Shown: piece by piece, positions 1 to 9,146 of the stretch
Position numbering within the stretch: the first letter of the stretch is position 1
How the letters are laid out: each line of letters opens with the position of its first letter
Assembly: GCA_963576785.1 (NCBI GenBank)
Contig: OY756148.1
Coordinates: forward strand, 558,001-622,000
From: Chlorophyllum brunneum
Lineage: Eukaryota; Basidiomycota; Agaricomycetes; Agaricales; Agaricaceae
DNA length: 64,000 nucleotides
Direction of reading: 5' to 3'
The notes under the pieces: model-generated
The model's database searches: none
Told to the model about the DNA's origin: nothing
The model's input: only the letters and a program-made list of their open reading frames with translations
Position numbers and translations under genes: made by a program

Positions 1-1
1 A

Positions 2-625
2 CACCCATGGAAAGGGGATATCTCAAACATATCCAAGGCACCTGCGATCACGGAACGAATACAAGAGTTACAAGACATGCGCCAAAAAACGATTGAGATG
101 CTACAACAGAGCCAGACTCAAATGAAGAAACAGAACAACACAAAATCAGAACACGAGTATGAGGCAGGAAGCCAAGTTTGGCTCGAAGCGGACAACATTA
201 GGACAACAAGGCCGACAAAAAAACTTGATCATAGGAGATACGGACCATTCCGGGTAAAAGAAAAAATAGGTGAAACAAGCTACCGACTGGAGCTACCTAA
301 AACATGGGCGATACACGACGTGTTTAACAGCAGACTTCTCTCCCCCTATCACAAACCCGAGTATGACAGCCAGCGCACTCCACCACCACCGATTCCCGAG
401 ATAATCAATGATGAGGAACACTACGAGGTAGATGAAGTCCGAGGACACCGCACAAGGGGAAAACGAAAACAGTACCTAATACACTGGAAAGGATATATGT
501 CCGAAGAAGACACATGGGAAGATGAGGCAAATTTGGAAAACGCCAAGGAAGCAGTACAAGAGTTTATGAGCAAGATTTCGAGGACGAAACCTATAAAAAG
601 GGGAGGTAAAAAGCAGCAATTATGA
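2..625 (+). CDS. Gypsy (Ty3) retrotransposon pol, 3' end: integrase C-terminus with chromodomain (partial)
   Basis: The frame is open from the left edge, so this is the 3' end of a longer pol gene. The protein shows an integrase C-terminal fold region (GSQVWLEADNI, then the YGPFRVKEKIG and HDVFNSRLLSPY motifs typical of Ty3/Gypsy integrases). It ends in a chromodomain with the core YLIHWKGY followed by EEDTWEDEANL. Chromodomains on integrase tails are known to steer insertion to modified histones (chromovirus lineage). No stop or frameshift occurs in the visible part. The TGA stop (623-625) overlaps a downstream ATG in the string ATGA. Family call is firm; activity cannot be judged because gag, RT and the 5' LTR lie outside the window. 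Confidence 0.95.
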   Translation, partial: HPWKGDISNISKAPAITERIQELQDMRQKTIEMLQQSQTQMKKQNNTKSEHEYEAGSQVWLEADNIRTTRPTKKLDHRRYGPFRVKEKIGETSYRLELPKTWAIHDVFNSRLLSPYHKPEYDSQRTPPPPIPEIINDEEHYEVDEVRGHRTRGKRKQYLIHWKGYMSEEDTWEDEANLENAKEAVQEFMSKISRTKPIKRGGKKQQL

Positions 626-662
626 ACAACAGACCCCGCATTCCAAGCAACCACTACACTCA

Positions 663-1559
663 ATGCATCACTCGTGGTATCCACTTCACCCTCGACTTTG
701 CCAACTATCTTCACAACACACCATGCCCGCCGAACGCCAACTTACTCCATACCCCTACCTCAAAGAATTCGATGAACTCGTCCCAGAAAGAACCAGCCAT
801 GAGGAGCTCGTGGAAGGAGAAACCCTAGTCGACACCATGATACTATTGGGAGCAGCAATGAAGGCAACCCAAGAAGGGGCATCTAAAATAATGAATACCC
901 TATCCGACGCCACTCCAAGACTCAATCAGTTTATCATCGACGAAGGAAGGAGAGACCAGTTAGAAAGACACCTATATGAAATCAACGACGACCTGCAACT
1001 TATTGTCATCTCCAATATGCGAGCTCGGATGCATAGCATTCTCGTAGCCCTAGCCGAACGACTCAATACATACGAGTCAAGGAGCACAGAAAACCTATCC
1101 CACCACATCGTCAACCGACTACTTGTTAGCAACAACCCATTCCCCATCCAACATCACATCTGTCATAAATGTGACCAAAAGACACAAGAAGCAACAGCCG
1201 CCGATCAACTGCTTCACCCCGACATCGAAGAGGAAGTAGCCCACCTCCAAACCATCCTCACCACGGTAGTACCCCCCATCACACCTATGACCTTCCACCC
1301 GCCGCAGGGATACAACACGTTGAAATCGGAAGGCGAAAAGGACAACGAATATTGGAGGGGCATAGTGCATAAACTCCTAAGCAATCACACCAACGACAAC
1401 ACCACGTATAATAATCACACCCACTTCCTGTTCAAAGAAGGTCCACCCCATGCGCCACTCTGGATCGGGTTACAGCGTGTTGACAAGACACCTCTCATCG
1501 GAGGAAACAAGAAGGACTTGGCCAGAGCTCTGGGAGCTGCCATACCTATGAACGAATAA
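663..1559 (+). CDS. Extra ORF between pol and 3' LTR of the Gypsy element, function unknown
   Basis: An uninterrupted 298-codon ORF sits in the sense strand between pol and the 3' LTR. An in-frame ATG at 723 (protein start MPAERQLTPYPYLKEF) is an equally good start. The product is hydrophilic, mostly helical in composition, with acidic patches and a single CHKC pair near the middle. I see no membrane segment, so an envelope protein is unlikely although the position is where env would be. It is in a different frame from pol and begins 38 nt after the pol stop. I do not recognise the family. Conservation of an open frame in an element whose host LINE is full of stops suggests it belongs to a younger element and may be coding. 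Confidence 0.7.
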   Translation: MHHSWYPLHPRLCQLSSQHTMPAERQLTPYPYLKEFDELVPERTSHEELVEGETLVDTMILLGAAMKATQEGASKIMNTLSDATPRLNQFIIDEGRRDQLERHLYEINDDLQLIVISNMRARMHSILVALAERLNTYESRSTENLSHHIVNRLLVSNNPFPIQHHICHKCDQKTQEATAADQLLHPDIEEEVAHLQTILTTVVPPITPMTFHPPQGYNTLKSEGEKDNEYWRGIVHKLLSNHTNDNTTYNNHTHFLFKEGPPHAPLWIGLQRVDKTPLIGGNKKDLARALGAAIPMNE

Positions 1560-1666
1560 ATTCTCATCGCGCCTTCCTACCTTTTCCAAACTCCGTATGT
1601 TTTACTTTACAAAGGACCTTTACAGTAATACGCATCATGAGGACATGAAGCTTGAAAGGGAGGTAT

Positions 1667-1960
1667 TGTTACGAACTATAGATAGACCGTTCATTCCTAT
1701 CTCGCGCCCATTACCTCGTGTACCCTCACACCTGTTTCACCCCTCACCCCATCTCCTGTTTCATCCCTAAAGGCTATGCCTCTTATCTGACTCGTCTACT
1801 CGTCCCCCTTATTATTAACCTCCGCTACTAGTATATAAAGTGTAGTAATACTTGATGTATTCCTTACACTTTACCAATCGTATCATCCCTTCTTCCTTTC
1901 TCTACTTCCTTTCCTTTATCCAAAGGCTTGCAACCTGAGTCAGAGACTAAGGTCGTAACA
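1667..1960 (+). mobile_element. 3' LTR of the Gypsy element
   Basis: The 294-bp segment begins TGTTACG and ends CGTAACA, a perfect 7-bp terminal inverted repeat with canonical TG..CA ends. A purine-rich stretch (GAAAGGGAGGTA) lies just upstream at about 1654-1665 and fits the polypurine tract for plus-strand priming. A TATA box (AGTATATAAAG) at about 1829-1839 fits the U3 promoter. The next 5 bases (GAAAT, 1961-1965) are the expected target-site duplication; its partner is left of the window. On the other side of the boundary, LINE ORF2 sequence starts immediately, so the element inserted into a LINE. Confidence 0.9.
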
Positions 1961-2388
1961 GAAATACACAGGAGGTCTCGATGTTCGATTAAATCTCTTC
2001 TAATGGAGGGTTGGAGTCGCTTCAGTCTCTTGTGAGTGAAGGCAAGGACTTGTGGAGTAGTACAGTGTTCCATGTTAATCGTCCATTGAGGGTATCGTCA
2101 GCATCCCACTTGGAGGACTTCTTCAGCGATGACCGGGTATGAAAGGAGCGTCTAGTCTGGGTGAACTGGGCCTCCTACGAGGGGAGATCCATCATTAGAG
2201 ATGGATGAGGGAATGTCACAGAGAAATCTCCATGGGGGTTCTTGTATGAGGAGGAGGTCGATGTCACCTCTACGTGTGAGGACTGTCTCCATCACTCCAT
2301 ATGATCTTCCAACATTGTGAGAGCAGACCTTCAATTCACTCAGGAGTGAGTGAGGAGGCCTGTCTTGATTGTCAGGGGCATTATTCAT
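1961..2388 (-). pseudogene. LINE ORF2 N-terminus (endonuclease/exonuclease/phosphatase domain), truncated
   Basis: The frame begins MNNAPDNQDRPP and runs into the start of an EEP endonuclease: LKVCSHNVGRS (catalytic Asn of the first motif) and LLLIQEPPW (catalytic Glu in QEP). In-frame stops occur at 2152-2154 (TAG) and 2098-2100 (TGA). Downstream, LRRDLIEHRDL-like endonuclease sequence continues to 1961, where the Gypsy LTR begins. The nuclease nicks target DNA for target-primed reverse transcription; here it is broken and interrupted. Confidence 0.8.
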
Positions 2389-2408
2389 TGAGGGGGGTTA
2401 GTCTGGCT

Positions 2409-4580
2409 TCAACTAGCCGGGGATAATGAGGAGGGGGGCAATGGGACTCCTTTGTTGGCTCTTAATTTGAGCGCTTTATTTGCGTACCAGTCGTGGTCGA
2501 ATCACTTCTTCCAGAACTGACACTTTTGGTCAGTAGCGAGATGGTTCTTGCCACAGTTGGAGCACGTAGCCTTATGAGGGCATAGTTCTCCAGCGGGGGT
2601 AGCCGCGATGGGCGGGTCTGCTTTATTGTTACCTTTGCAACAATGGGCAAATGATTGGTGGTTGGCTGTGGAGTGTGGCCCCTTGTAGTATGCGCAGGTG
2701 AAGAGCCTTACTCAGCAGTGGACTAGAGGGTGGCCCCATCTGCAGCATTTTCCGCAGAATGGTACTCCTGGATTGGCGGTGGCCCTCCTGATGCGGAAGA
2801 GTCCTCCGTAGATGTTGAGGAACTTATCCTCGATTTTGGCAATGTTGGACCCCACTTTGGAGTCCTAGATCTCAAACCATACTGTACAGGTGTCCAAGTG
2901 CTTGGAGTTGCGTTGCACTTGTGGCTGCGTCGCGAATTGGATGTCGTCGGAATGGATCAAATTCCGGACGCTGGTAACCACATCGGCCTCTGTGAGGATC
3001 TGTCCTCGGAGCATGATGTAACTGACGTCCGTGACTTTCACGAACGATTTCGACTTTGGGAGGGATACGTCGCCCATAGTGACTCCTCCGAACTTATCTT
3101 TGAGCCATGTCTTGATGACATTGAGCTCCGTGGGGGTTAACACCTCCGAGGTGTGGACCATAAGGCCCAGCTTACCCTGCAAGGCAGCAATAACCCTCAT
3201 CTTGGACTTCTCTGCTATAAGACATGCATTTAAAGAGTTGATGATAGCCCCAAAGTTGGTGACGTTGGGCCCGGTGAGAAGGGGAATGATCACTTGCTTG
3301 CGCGATGGACCATTTAGGGTGGAGTGGATAGTACCAGCCTTTTTTGCTGGCTTCTTATTTGCGGGGGAGGAGGAGGAGGAGAAAGCAGCATCATACATTG
3401 CTACAATCTTCTCGTTGGACAGTTCCGGGAATTTGCTTGCAAACTCCAAGAGTTTGAGAGGGTCCCAGGTGTTTGTGAAAGGGGCAACGGCGGGAGTGGC
3501 ATTGTTACCCTTTTTTGCCGCAGCTGTGGCATAGGAAGTCTTTGTTCCTTCCTGGGGTTTCTTGGCATCGCTAGTGTTAGGCTGAGACCCCGCAGGCACA
3601 GTGGGAGGGGGAGGGGTAGGAGTTTTGGACATCTTCTGTCCAGTGTTAGCAGTCTTTATAACTGCCCTTTTGGGCTTCCGGCCCCCACTCTTCTTTTTGT
3701 TGACGACAGTCTTGAATTCCGCCTCGGTAATCATCTGCACATTATTGTCAGAGATACCCGAACGAGTGACTTCATTGCTAGCTGGTGTGTCGTCAACAGA
3801 GATACCTGAATGAGTGATGACACTGGGGGTGACAATGTGCTCGACGATCTCTATGCGGACATCATCAGGTTTTTGCGTGGGGCTTTGGGGGGCCACGTGG
3901 CGAAGGGGAGAAACATTTGGCTGAGGGGTTTCCTCAGTGTGGACAATGATCTTACCAAAATTAACCCCCAACCATCCATGGAGATTGTTCTTCTTCTCGT
4001 CGATGGCAACCTTGAGCCATCCCACCTTCATCAAGGTCTCCATTAGTTCTGTAAAGACCCATCCAAATGCGAGGCCTTTGTCACCACTCATGTTGAAGGT
4101 ACTGCAGGCTTTGACCTACTCTGAGATCTTGCCCACTTCCCTTATCACATCATTGTAAAATTCTTCAGAAGCATCTTCTTGCTCCTTGTCTTCTTGTTGG
4201 ACTTTAGGTTCCAACTCTTCATCAACCTGGTCTGCCCAATCTTTTCCCAAGTAGTACTGATCGCCATCTGGCCTTATCCATTTAGAAACTCAATGGATTG
4301 TTTTCTCTCCATTGCCAGATAGGGATGCCGTGGACATTGGAGGTGTGGTCAACCTTCTGCTGAGGACCGACGGGGGAATTGTATTGCTGTAGGCCTGATC
4401 AGTGGGAACAAACAGCCTAGGTGCAGTTGGCGTCCTAGGAAATAGGATGCCTGGAGGGGACAGAGCCACTGAGGCCGCGAATATAGAGGAGGATGGAACA
4501 CGTGTTGTGTTCCCAAAGACGTCTCCATCACCGTCAGGTGTGGGATCTCTCAGAGAGAGATTAGAACGTAAAGCAGGCAT
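2409..4580 (-). pseudogene. LINE ORF1 (gag-like, CCHC zinc knuckles), 5 nonsense codons
   Basis: One continuous 724-codon frame starts MPALRSNLSLRDP and ends at a TGA at 2409-2411. It contains internal stops at 4290-4292, 4116-4118, 2865-2867, 2712-2714 and 2502-2504, all exactly in phase with the start, and no indel. The C-terminal part has two clear Cys/His knuckles (CGKCCRWGHPLVHC; CSNCGKNHLATDQKC) typical of nucleic-acid-binding ORF1 proteins. The middle is rich in Pro/Thr/Lys. Every internal stop can arise from one C-to-T or G-to-A change (CAG, CGA or TGG as ancestor). ORF1 proteins bind the element RNA; this copy cannot make a full one. Confidence 0.85.
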
Positions 4581-4600
4581 GAAATGTATCCTAGTGCTAT

Positions 4601-6447
4601 AGACTGGTACTGTATGATCGAGTTTTGCAAATCGATGGTGGTAGTACAAGTCAAAGAAGGGATGAGGATAAAGGCCATTATGAGGATCCCTTCTCAAACA
4701 TTGGAAGTGGCCAATCACATTAGATACCAACCCATTAAACTATATGGAGTAGAAGAACTCCCCGAAGACAGTCCTTACTACCAACTGCCCAAGATTGAAT
4801 GTAATGAAATGGAATTCATTACTAACAAAAGGAATAATGTTATGTCCAAACCTTGAACCTACATCAGAGGTTATGATAAATTCTTAGAAGCTATATTACT
4901 TGTACTGCCACCAAAATCCAATAATGCCATCATTGACTCTCTACTCCATCTTGCTTGGAAATATTGTCATTTACACTTTCTAAGCTGCATTTTTTTCTAA
5001 GCTGCATTCCATGTGACTAGCTCTTTAGTCTATTATTCATATAATATTTGTCATCAAGGCTGCACTCTCTGACTCACATTATACACCATTTCCTCATGTA
5101 TTTCATGAGCTAACTGATCACTGTTGCTCTTATTATGCTATTGGACATTACTGATCATATTGTAGTATTTCAAGAGACTCTGTAGTCATTACTGACCCAT
5201 TATGTATAGTTATTACTCTTAGGTCTTGAAGTTTTGTATCCTAGACATTAGTATATAAACAGTATGTATTTCCTTACTATTCTTTAGACCAACTACTCAA
5301 TTTCTACACTCACTCTACTCAACTACACAGTAACTCTTACTTAGTAACTTCACTGTTTACTAACTACTTTATCAGTAAGTCAGATTATCCATCTGTTATT
5401 GTACTGGAAAACAGGAAATATGTACCATACTTGCATGTATGTGACACTGATAAACTCTACTTGTACACCATTGAGAACAACCTCTATGGTACTTGGAATA
5501 ATAGTTGAAAAGCTCAACCTACTACTGAAGAGACAATGTAGTACATCCACCCCTATATGTACACCCATAGTCCAGACTTGAAGTACTCATTTACCAATAA
5601 GTTGCTGATAAAATCTATTATATAAAAATGTGACAAAAAGACTTATCACTAGATGATGAATCCACTGTACCTAGTAGTGATAGTGATAACTCTCCCCACC
5701 TGCTATTGTGATCTACTTGAGCCTTTGTCAAGTCACCCAAGTCTTACCTTTTTGAGGAACCAACTACATTGACATTATCCTTATTATCTAACTCTGATCA
5801 ACCTATGGACACAGTTCTTCCATCACCACTATCATTACCATCATTACCATTTACTACCTCATTCTACATGTCTTGTAACTACAACTGTTCTGACAAATCT
5901 CTATTATCATCATCTGAGATCTCTGAAAATGAGTAAGTACTCATCTATTTCATGTTCATCAGTTTCACTCATCCTATAATTAGCTGTTTCACCTTTATTA
6001 GTTTTATGTCTATCTTTAGTAGCATTTTGTCTTGTGTTTCATATTTATCAGTTTCATATTGTGAAACTTGTTTCAGTCTTGTTATCTATACTCTGTAGTG
6101 TTTATAGAAAAGAAGTAGTTAGTATAAATAGCCAACTGTATTAGGAAGTCAAAACTTCAGCTTTGATCTTCTACAGGGATAGCCTTCTTGATTGCCCAAG
6201 AAGAGTTTCTGTTAACAGTTGCTGTCAATCAATAGAAGATTGCTTAACTATTTTAACTGTTTATTCTCTACTCACCCTCATGATGCAAGGGTTATGAGAT
6301 AAATGGGATTCCCATTTCTTGGTTGAGTAATGACAGTTTGATAATGTTTGCTTATCCAGTTACTTGGCTAAGATAGGTATTAAGGCCATACTCTAGAGGT
6401 TGCATTCTCTTTGATTACCCTTAGTAGCTGAATCCATAACATCATGA
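4601..6447. other. AT-rich relic region without recognisable gene
   Basis: About 1.8 kb of conspicuously AT-rich DNA, unlike the flanking genes. A TATA-bearing stretch (AGTATATAAACAG, about 5252-5264) and another (AGTATAAATAGCC, about 6120-6132) look like promoters of decayed retroelement LTRs, but I found no paired ends or target duplications. Short open frames are dominated by Ser/Thr/Leu and look like chance. Best read as degraded transposon DNA. Confidence 0.4.
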
Positions 6448-6666
6448 CTGATACTCAACATTTGTGAAGCTAACTGCAAAATGATGGAGTCTCTGGTCTC
6501 ACAACAAGCACACTTGACCCTGCAGTTCCAACATACTGGGACAGTACAAGATGGGAGTGTGCAAGTCATGAACCATGATCCTGGGGTTTCTTTGGGCAGC
6601 ATTGTCCAGGAGCAACATTGTAACCAAGCAGTCAGTACACCCAGTGAAGAGATGGCACAAGTGTGA
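6448..6666 (+). pseudogene. Fragment: C-terminal exon of the DUF6533-like membrane-protein family
   Basis: The frame reads LILNICEANCKMMESL and continues to a TGA at 6664-6666. It aligns with the last exons of the copies at 33.1 kb (LILNLREANCKVMESM), 49.3 kb and 61.9 kb. The LILNLRE box is the C-terminal mark of this family; Leu-Arg has become Ile-Cys here. The tail beyond the box follows the 33-kb copy best (NHDPG.. and Q..CNQA.. blocks). No upstream exons were found, so this is an orphan exon left by duplication or deletion. Confidence 0.65.
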
Positions 6667-7246
6667 TGAATGGGAAACTGGACAATGAACAGGGAAGGAG
6701 TTGGTAATCACGAGATGGCAAACCCACTCCTTCTGTTATAAACTCTTAGACGTAGCGTTTCTGACTACTTTGAGCCACTGTATCATGGTTTCTTTCCTTC
6801 TTTCTATCCTTTTTACTATGATCCTCTCTTTCCTCTGAAGCCCGTTGTGATTTTTATATTTATCGTCCAGTACCTTCACGCTGTTGTTTCGTATTTCACC
6901 CTGTGATTCTCTCTTCGTCTGTGTGAAGCTTGAATGAAAGGTTCTGACCGTATATAAGGGGGAAGTGCACGTAGTAAATCGCCAACAAATAACATGGCTC
7001 ATATCCACCCCGCTTCATCTGAGTGCGCCTCGTTGCATCCCTCGATCATTTCGAGATGCTCGTAATCATATTTTATGACCCTACATATTAGCTAGTTGTA
7101 GTGTCCATCACACGCATGACCTGAGCTGAGGGTGGCGAGTTGCGCAAGCCAAGTATAAAAGGTTTCCCGGTGTCCTAAGCCATAACTACGCACCTCGAGT
7201 CAACGCACCAATAAAAAGGAATTCGAAGAAAGCTCACCATTCAAAA
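6667..7246. other. Intergenic, 3' flank of DEG1
   Basis: No gene recognised. Contains a TATA-like ACCGTATATAAGGG at about 6947-6960 with no convincing gene on either side. It includes the presumed 3' untranslated region of the minus-strand DEG1 gene. Confidence 0.3.
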
Positions 7247-8830
7247 CTATTCATCTCCATCATCCTCGCCCTCCTTTCCACCCACGGCCCCAGCATTTCT
7301 CCTCTCCTCCTTCCTCGCTCCCTTACCATTTCTCCACCGCTCATTGATGACTTCCACCGTGTCCAACCGATTCCTCGCCAGCACCGGAACGTACTTCTGC
7401 ACTCTCTTGTACGTCCCTCCACCAAGTGGATAATTCACTGGCGTACTCATATCCAGATGGGCACCCGGCGCGAGGGGCAGAAGAGAAACAGGAGGTTTGT
7501 GGTATACTTCGGCTGCCTGTAAGAAATGCCGGTCTAGTACTGTGTATATCCGTGAGCGATTCCATATTGAATGGAGTTGGTGATACAAGTCCGTTTCGGT
7601 CCCTTGGCCACTACGTCTCGAGTCCTTGTTTGCGCTACCGTCAGCCTCGTCGCTCGAAGGTTCGAGAGTCCCCGACCGCCATTTCACATCTTCCTCTCCA
7701 TATCCACAATCCCAAAGCATAAGCGGCAACGCATCAGCCATCTGATACTCCGGTTTCCTGTCCACAACTTCTTGAACGTCATACTCTGCACCAATTGAGA
7801 TGTTCATCAGTTTGGTCACCAGCGCCGGTTCCTCCAAGCCAGATCCGACAAGAAACAGGATGGCCATAATGTGTCGGACTTGGTGATACAGAAACGCACT
7901 CCCGACCAGATTGAACACGAACATCCGTTCACCGTCCACAGGTTCGATATCCGCACGCGAAATAACACGACGAAACATCGTAATCTGTTTCTGCGCATCA
8001 ACTTTACACAGATTCCGAAAATCATGTTCACCGACTAGACGCATAGCAGCTTGGCGCATCGCGGAAATATCGAGATCATGCGAAGAGAAAAAGTACTTGT
8101 AGTGTCGGTATTTGCAAGAAAAGCGAGCTGAGAAGGATTCTGCTACTGGTGCCCATGCGAGGATACGAATTGTCGGAGGTAAGAGACGATTGAGGATAGC
8201 AATATAATCCAGCTCGCGTTTCTGTGTTAACAAAGACGAATCCGAGGATATCTTCTTCTTCTTTATCGTCTCTGAGATCCCCAGAGTCCCAAAATCTTCT
8301 TCACCAAGTCCAGGTAATCCCAAATCTTCCCCAACCACAACATCTTTTTCCTTCTCAACCACCTGAACCTCCTCCTTCATCATCTTCTTCCCCTCTCGAC
8401 CACCCCCAATAGCACTCCTCACCCAAAGGGAAATAACTTGTCCAGCAGCACTCACCCCTCTATCCGTCCTACCACACTTCTCCCATCCACATCCCTCCAA
8501 CCCACCCTCACGATCAATCAATCTCGCCTTTGCAAGTGCTTCAAACAACACACCCTCCACCGTCGGTAACTGCGTACTATCACCCTGATACGCAAGTCCA
8601 CAATACTCCCATCCAGAATAACAAAATTTCAACGCGACTTTCCGTCTCGAATAATTCGAAAAATTGAACTCCTTCTGTCGAATTGGAACTTCGTTGCGGT
8701 TCCCGTGTTTGGATTCCGTAGAAGAGGAAGGCTCGTTTACGGGTCTAGGATCTTCGAGAGCCAAAAGACGTTCGATGAGTTGTTCGCGAGACCAGCTTTT
8801 GTAGTCGACAGAACGCGGATTGGTAGTCAT
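7247..8830 (-). CDS. DEG1: tRNA pseudouridine(38/39) synthase, TruA family (DEG1/PUS3)
   Basis: Single-exon TruA-type pseudouridine synthase. The catalytic motif GRTDRGVSA has the nucleophilic Asp at residue 141 counted from the longest start, or 123 from the ATG at 8830. Other family marks are YSGWEYCGLAYQ, SARFSCKYRHYKYFF and FNLVGSAFLYHQVRHIM. The start at 8830 (MTTNPRSVDYKSW) is preferred because the upstream 18 codons look like leader. PUS3/Deg1 isomerises U38/U39 in the anticodon arm of many tRNAs, in cytoplasm and nucleus. A Lys/Glu-rich insert lies between the catalytic motif and the RYHKY-like block, and the C-terminus is a charged extension. The gene follows RPO41 on the same strand, about 300 bp downstream. 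A fragment of this gene recurs at 32.5 kb. Confidence 0.95.
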   Translation of the reverse strand: MTTNPRSVDYKSWSREQLIERLLALEDPRPVNEPSSSTESKHGNRNEVPIRQKEFNFSNYSRRKVALKFCYSGWEYCGLAYQGDSTQLPTVEGVLFEALAKARLIDREGGLEGCGWEKCGRTDRGVSAAGQVISLWVRSAIGGGREGKKMMKEEVQVVEKEKDVVVGEDLGLPGLGEEDFGTLGISETIKKKKISSDSSLLTQKRELDYIAILNRLLPPTIRILAWAPVAESFSARFSCKYRHYKYFFSSHDLDISAMRQAAMRLVGEHDFRNLCKVDAQKQITMFRRVISRADIEPVDGERMFVFNLVGSAFLYHQVRHIMAILFLVGSGLEEPALVTKLMNISIGAEYDVQEVVDRKPEYQMADALPLMLWDCGYGEEDVKWRSGTLEPSSDEADGSANKDSRRSGQGTETDLYHQLHSIWNRSRIYTVLDRHFLQAAEVYHKPPVSLLPLAPGAHLDMSTPVNYPLGGGTYKRVQKYVPVLARNRLDTVEVINERWRNGKGARKEERRNAGAVGGKEGEDDGDE

Positions 8831-9146
8831 GATTCTCCGGAAAAGAGTGGGTAAGCTGAAGAGGTATCGGTAATTATATATCATCCGATTCCATCAATGT
8901 CAGCTCAGCGGCCAGTGACGATGCAAGAGTCGATACAAGTCATATCCCACCCCTGATACTGAAGTTTTTTTAGATCTGACTCCTGTCACTCGAAACTCTA
9001 TTCACTGCATGTATTTCTATAATACTTGTGTGTGTGCGTGTAGGCAGATATTAGAAACTATCTATATAAAAATAAGCAAGTAACAGAGCAACACCTATGC
9101 AATATTAATTAAAGCACCCGCAACGCAACAACCAACAAAACCCAAA

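Larger units (their letters stand above)
1961..4600 (-). mobile_element. LINE (non-LTR retrotransposon), 5' part, interrupted by the Gypsy element
   Basis: Minus-strand element read from about 4600 downward: short 5' leader, ORF1 (4580-2409) with gag-like zinc knuckles, then the endonuclease start of ORF2 (2388 onward). It is cut at 1960/1961 by the Gypsy 3' LTR; the remainder of ORF2 should lie left of the window. Seven in-frame stops and no frameshifts are present in about 2.6 kb. The 5' boundary near 4600 is inferred from the ORF1 start and is approximate. Confidence 0.85.

Noticed and set aside
663..1559. Calling the extra Gypsy ORF an envelope gene
   Set aside because: No signal peptide, membrane helix or fusion-type features; position alone is not enough.
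1961..2160. Sense-strand reading of the LINE/LTR junction as part of the Gypsy element
   Set aside because: The LTR inverted ends fix its border at 1960 and minus-strand endonuclease coding resumes at once.
5140..5345. Possible Copia LTR (TATTGGACAT .. TATATAAACAG .. CTCAACTACACA)
   Set aside because: No matching second LTR, no TG..CA ends and no target duplication, so only noted as LTR-like.
7640..7680. GGTTCGAG T-loop-like strings here and elsewhere as possible tRNA genes
   Set aside because: They lie in coding sequence or lack a foldable acceptor and anticodon arm; no tRNA gene could be built.
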